Notes under the pieces: generated by a model
What the model was told of the DNA's origin: nothing
What the model saw: only the letters and a program-made list of their open reading frames with translations
Databases searched by the model: none
In this document: positions 15,303-16,539 of the stretch, one piece after another
How the letters are laid out: every line of letters starts with the position of its first letter
Position numbering within the stretch: the stretch's first letter is position 1
Made by a program: the position numbers and the translations under genes
NCBI GenBank assembly: GCA_964519955.1
Contig: CAZFLM010000109.1
Span: 1 to 16,539 of the forward strand
DNA from: CAZFLM01 sp964519955
GTDB lineage: Bacteria; Armatimonadota; Chthonomonadetes; Chthonomonadales; CAJBBX01
Length of the DNA: 16,539 nt
Reading direction: 5' to 3'

Positions 15303-15775
15303 TCGGCGTCCGGCGCGGGCTTGAACGTGTAGTGTTTGTTGGCGAAGAAGTTGAACAGGGAGACGCACACGACCGCCACGCCCATCGCGATGGACCAGAC
15401 GAGCTTGGGTGGGTGCTCGGCCATCAGTTGGCCCGTCATCGCGAGGCTGATCGCGTTCATGATGGCGAGGTTCAAGCCCAGACCAATGACGTTGACCCCG
15501 ACGAACTTGGCGTATTGCTCGTGCCTCGCGCCGGAGCCCAGACCCCTGAAGGTCCACATGCTGTTCCAGATGTACCCGTTGGTCACCGCGAAGCTGAACG
15601 ACACCACGCGCGCGCCGGTCGCGTGCCAGTGGAACCGGTACGTCAGCACATAGGCGATGCCCACGTCGATAACCATGCTGGTGAAGCCGATGATGCAGAA
15701 CTTGATGAACTGGCGGATGCCAGGTCGGCGGAGCAGCGAGGAGATCGGCCCGGGGGTGGCTTCGGCGTCAAGCAT
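15299..15775 (-). CDS. GtrA-like membrane protein (polyprenyl-glycan flippase family)
   Basis: This 158-aa protein is typical of the GtrA/DPMS family, with four membrane segments at about residues 23-46, 57-76, 91-112 and 125-146. The family landmarks are SFAVTNGYIWNSMWTF (61-76) and LFNFFANKHYTF (140-151). Family members are thought to flip undecaprenyl-linked sugars across the inner membrane for surface glycan modification; the substrate is unknown. The start is placed at ATG 15775. An in-frame GTG at 15784 has AGAAGG 6 nt upstream, a better ribosome site, and would add three residues, so it may be the true start. No glycosyltransferase partner gene is visible. The gene converges on membrane paralog 2 and diverges from the DUF4175-like gene. 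Confidence 0.88.
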   Translation of the reverse strand: MLDAEATPGPISSLLRRPGIRQFIKFCIIGFTSMVIDVGIAYVLTYRFHWHATGARVVSFSFAVTNGYIWNSMWTFRGLGSGARHEQYAKFVGVNVIGLGLNLAIMNAISLAMTGQLMAEHPPKLVWSIAMGVAVVCVSLFNFFANKHYTFKPAPDAE

Positions 15776-15806
15776 GGATTGCACGCAGTCCCTTCTGGCG
15801 TCGGTA

Positions 15807-15822
15807 CCCGTTTCCGAACGGG
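15807..15822. promoter_or_regulatory. Perfect inverted repeat upstream of the gtrA-like gene
   Basis: CCCGTT (15807-15812) and AACGGG (15817-15822) enclose TCCG. The repeat lies 31 nt above the ATG of the GtrA-like gene in the divergent gap. It may be an operator or a leader hairpin; nothing in the window shows which. Confidence 0.4.
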
Positions 15823-15847
15823 CGCCAACCTGGTCGATTATACCATA

Positions 15848-15870
15848 GCGCCTCAACGCTCCTGAGGCGC
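15848..15870. promoter_or_regulatory. Perfect 8-bp inverted repeat upstream of the DUF4175-like gene
   Basis: GCGCCTCA (15848-15855) and TGAGGCGC (15863-15870) pair exactly around a 7-nt spacer. The repeat ends one base before the AGGA ribosome site of the gene starting at 15882, so a folded leader or a bound regulator could block translation or transcription. A TATACC at 15839-15844 just upstream is a possible -10 without a matching -35. Confidence 0.45.
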
Positions 15871-15881
15871 AGGATCGGGCC

Positions 15882-16539
15882 ATGACTACCGAGTTGGCAT
15901 CCAAGCTCGCCGCGGCGAGAGCGCGCACCAGGGCCATCCGGCTGACGGCCGGTCTCGTCGCCTCGTCCGCGGCCGTAGCGGCCCTGTTCATGGCTTCGTT
16001 CCACGTCGATCGCGCCGTGGCGCTGACCTCGCAGGGGCGCCTCGCGTGGCTGATCGGCCTCGCGGTGGCGAGCCTCGGCGCGATCGCGGCCTGGGTCGCG
16101 CGCCCGGTGCGCCGCCGCATCTCGGACGCCGAGGTCGCCCTGGCAGTCGAGCGACGATACCCCGTGTTCTCCGAGCGGCTGCTCACAACCGTGGAGCTGG
16201 CCGGCGCGGGGGCACTTCCGGGCTCGTCCGCGGGCCTCACGGCGAGCATCGCCCAAGAGGCCGCCCGGCTAGCGGAGCCCCTCGCGTTCACGCGAGCCGT
16301 CTCCGCGCGGCCGCTGCGGCGTCCCCTGCTCGCCGCCCTCCTCGCCGCGCTACTCCTGCTCCTGCACGCCGTCCTCTGGCCCGGCGGGCTCTCCACCTGG
16401 CTCCTGCGCCTCGTCCACCCGTTCGCCGACATCCCGGTGTACGCTGCGACGCGCGTGTGGGTGTCGCCGGACGACACCGTCATCCCGCGCGGCACGGACG
16501 TCGTCCTCGGCGTGCGGACCGAGGGCAAGCCGGCCGGCC
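15882..16539 (+). CDS. DUF4175-like membrane protein (5' part; continues past window)
   Basis: The frame is open from ATG 15882 to the right edge (219 residues seen) with third-position G/C bias. AGGA lies about 8 nt upstream. Membrane segments are at about 22-40, 54-72 and 148-168. Between the second and third is SDAEVALAVERRYPVFSERL (81-100) followed by LLTTVELAG, a pattern I associate with DUF4175-like proteins of planctomycete-type bacteria. After the third segment, HPFADIPVYAATRVWVSP (179-196) and a Gly-rich beta segment begin an extracytoplasmic region. Such proteins often sit near MoxR/Bat-type genes, which would lie outside the window. Function is unknown. The long open frame on the opposite strand here is a shadow. 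Confidence 0.6.
   Translation, partial: MTTELASKLAAARARTRAIRLTAGLVASSAAVAALFMASFHVDRAVALTSQGRLAWLIGLAVASLGAIAAWVARPVRRRISDAEVALAVERRYPVFSERLLTTVELAGAGALPGSSAGLTASIAQEAARLAEPLAFTRAVSARPLRRPLLAALLAALLLLLHAVLWPGGLSTWLLRLVHPFADIPVYAATRVWVSPDDTVIPRGTDVVLGVRTEGKPAG

Noticed and set aside
15299..16528. N-terminal extension of the GtrA-like frame to 409 codons
   Set aside because: Only the last 158 residues match the family. The rest is antisense to the DUF4175-like gene and Ser/Arg-rich.

Overview
The window is high-G+C bacterial chromosomal DNA (about two thirds G+C by eye) with third-position G/C bias in every real gene. I saw no rRNA, tRNA, transposase, phage or CRISPR genes. The gene set is a split FeoB with a Cys-rich zinc-ribbon partner, two large OPT-like membrane proteins of the kind catalogued as DUF6785/DUF6784, a very large secreted glycosidase-like protein, and a DUF4175-like membrane protein. 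With heptamer and hairpin repeats in the gaps, this suggests an uncultured Armatimonadota, Planctomycetota or related lineage. That assignment is inference from gene content, not from a marker gene.

Layout. Positions 1-1318 (minus, cut by the left edge) hold a secreted protein with two tandem SGNH/GDSL esterase domains. Positions 1435-2926 (minus) hold plsC and cmk, a common housekeeping pair. Positions 3177-6558 (minus) are a tight ferrous-iron operon: FeoB GTPase domain, FeoB membrane domain, a 63-aa Cys-rich protein, FeoA and a SAM methyltransferase. Neighbouring genes there overlap or lie close together. A candidate extended -10 promoter with a TTAGGT half-site lies upstream. Hairpin repeats separate this operon from cmk.

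Positions 6671-6853 are an imperfect palindrome of about 183 bp built on a GAGTAGC heptamer. Positions 6848-12846 (minus) are a two-gene unit: a 1340-aa exported protein and a 659-aa polytopic membrane protein joined by a 4-nt GTGA overlap. A paralogous 656-aa membrane protein is transcribed divergently (13241-15211, plus). The 394-bp gap between the divergent units is mostly a tandem repeat of about 88 bp. Positions 15299-15775 (minus) encode a GtrA-like flippase, and 15882 to the end (plus, cut by the right edge) encodes a DUF4175-like protein. Two perfect inverted repeats lie between those two.

How the genes may work together. The feo cluster imports Fe(II), with the FeoB GTPase supplied as a separate polypeptide. 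The most interesting candidate for an undescribed system is the 6848-15211 locus. There an exported glycosidase-like protein is translationally coupled to an OPT-like membrane protein, and a second paralog diverges from the same repeat-filled control region. A glycan or glycopeptide degradation-and-uptake role is a reasonable inference but is not shown by the sequence.
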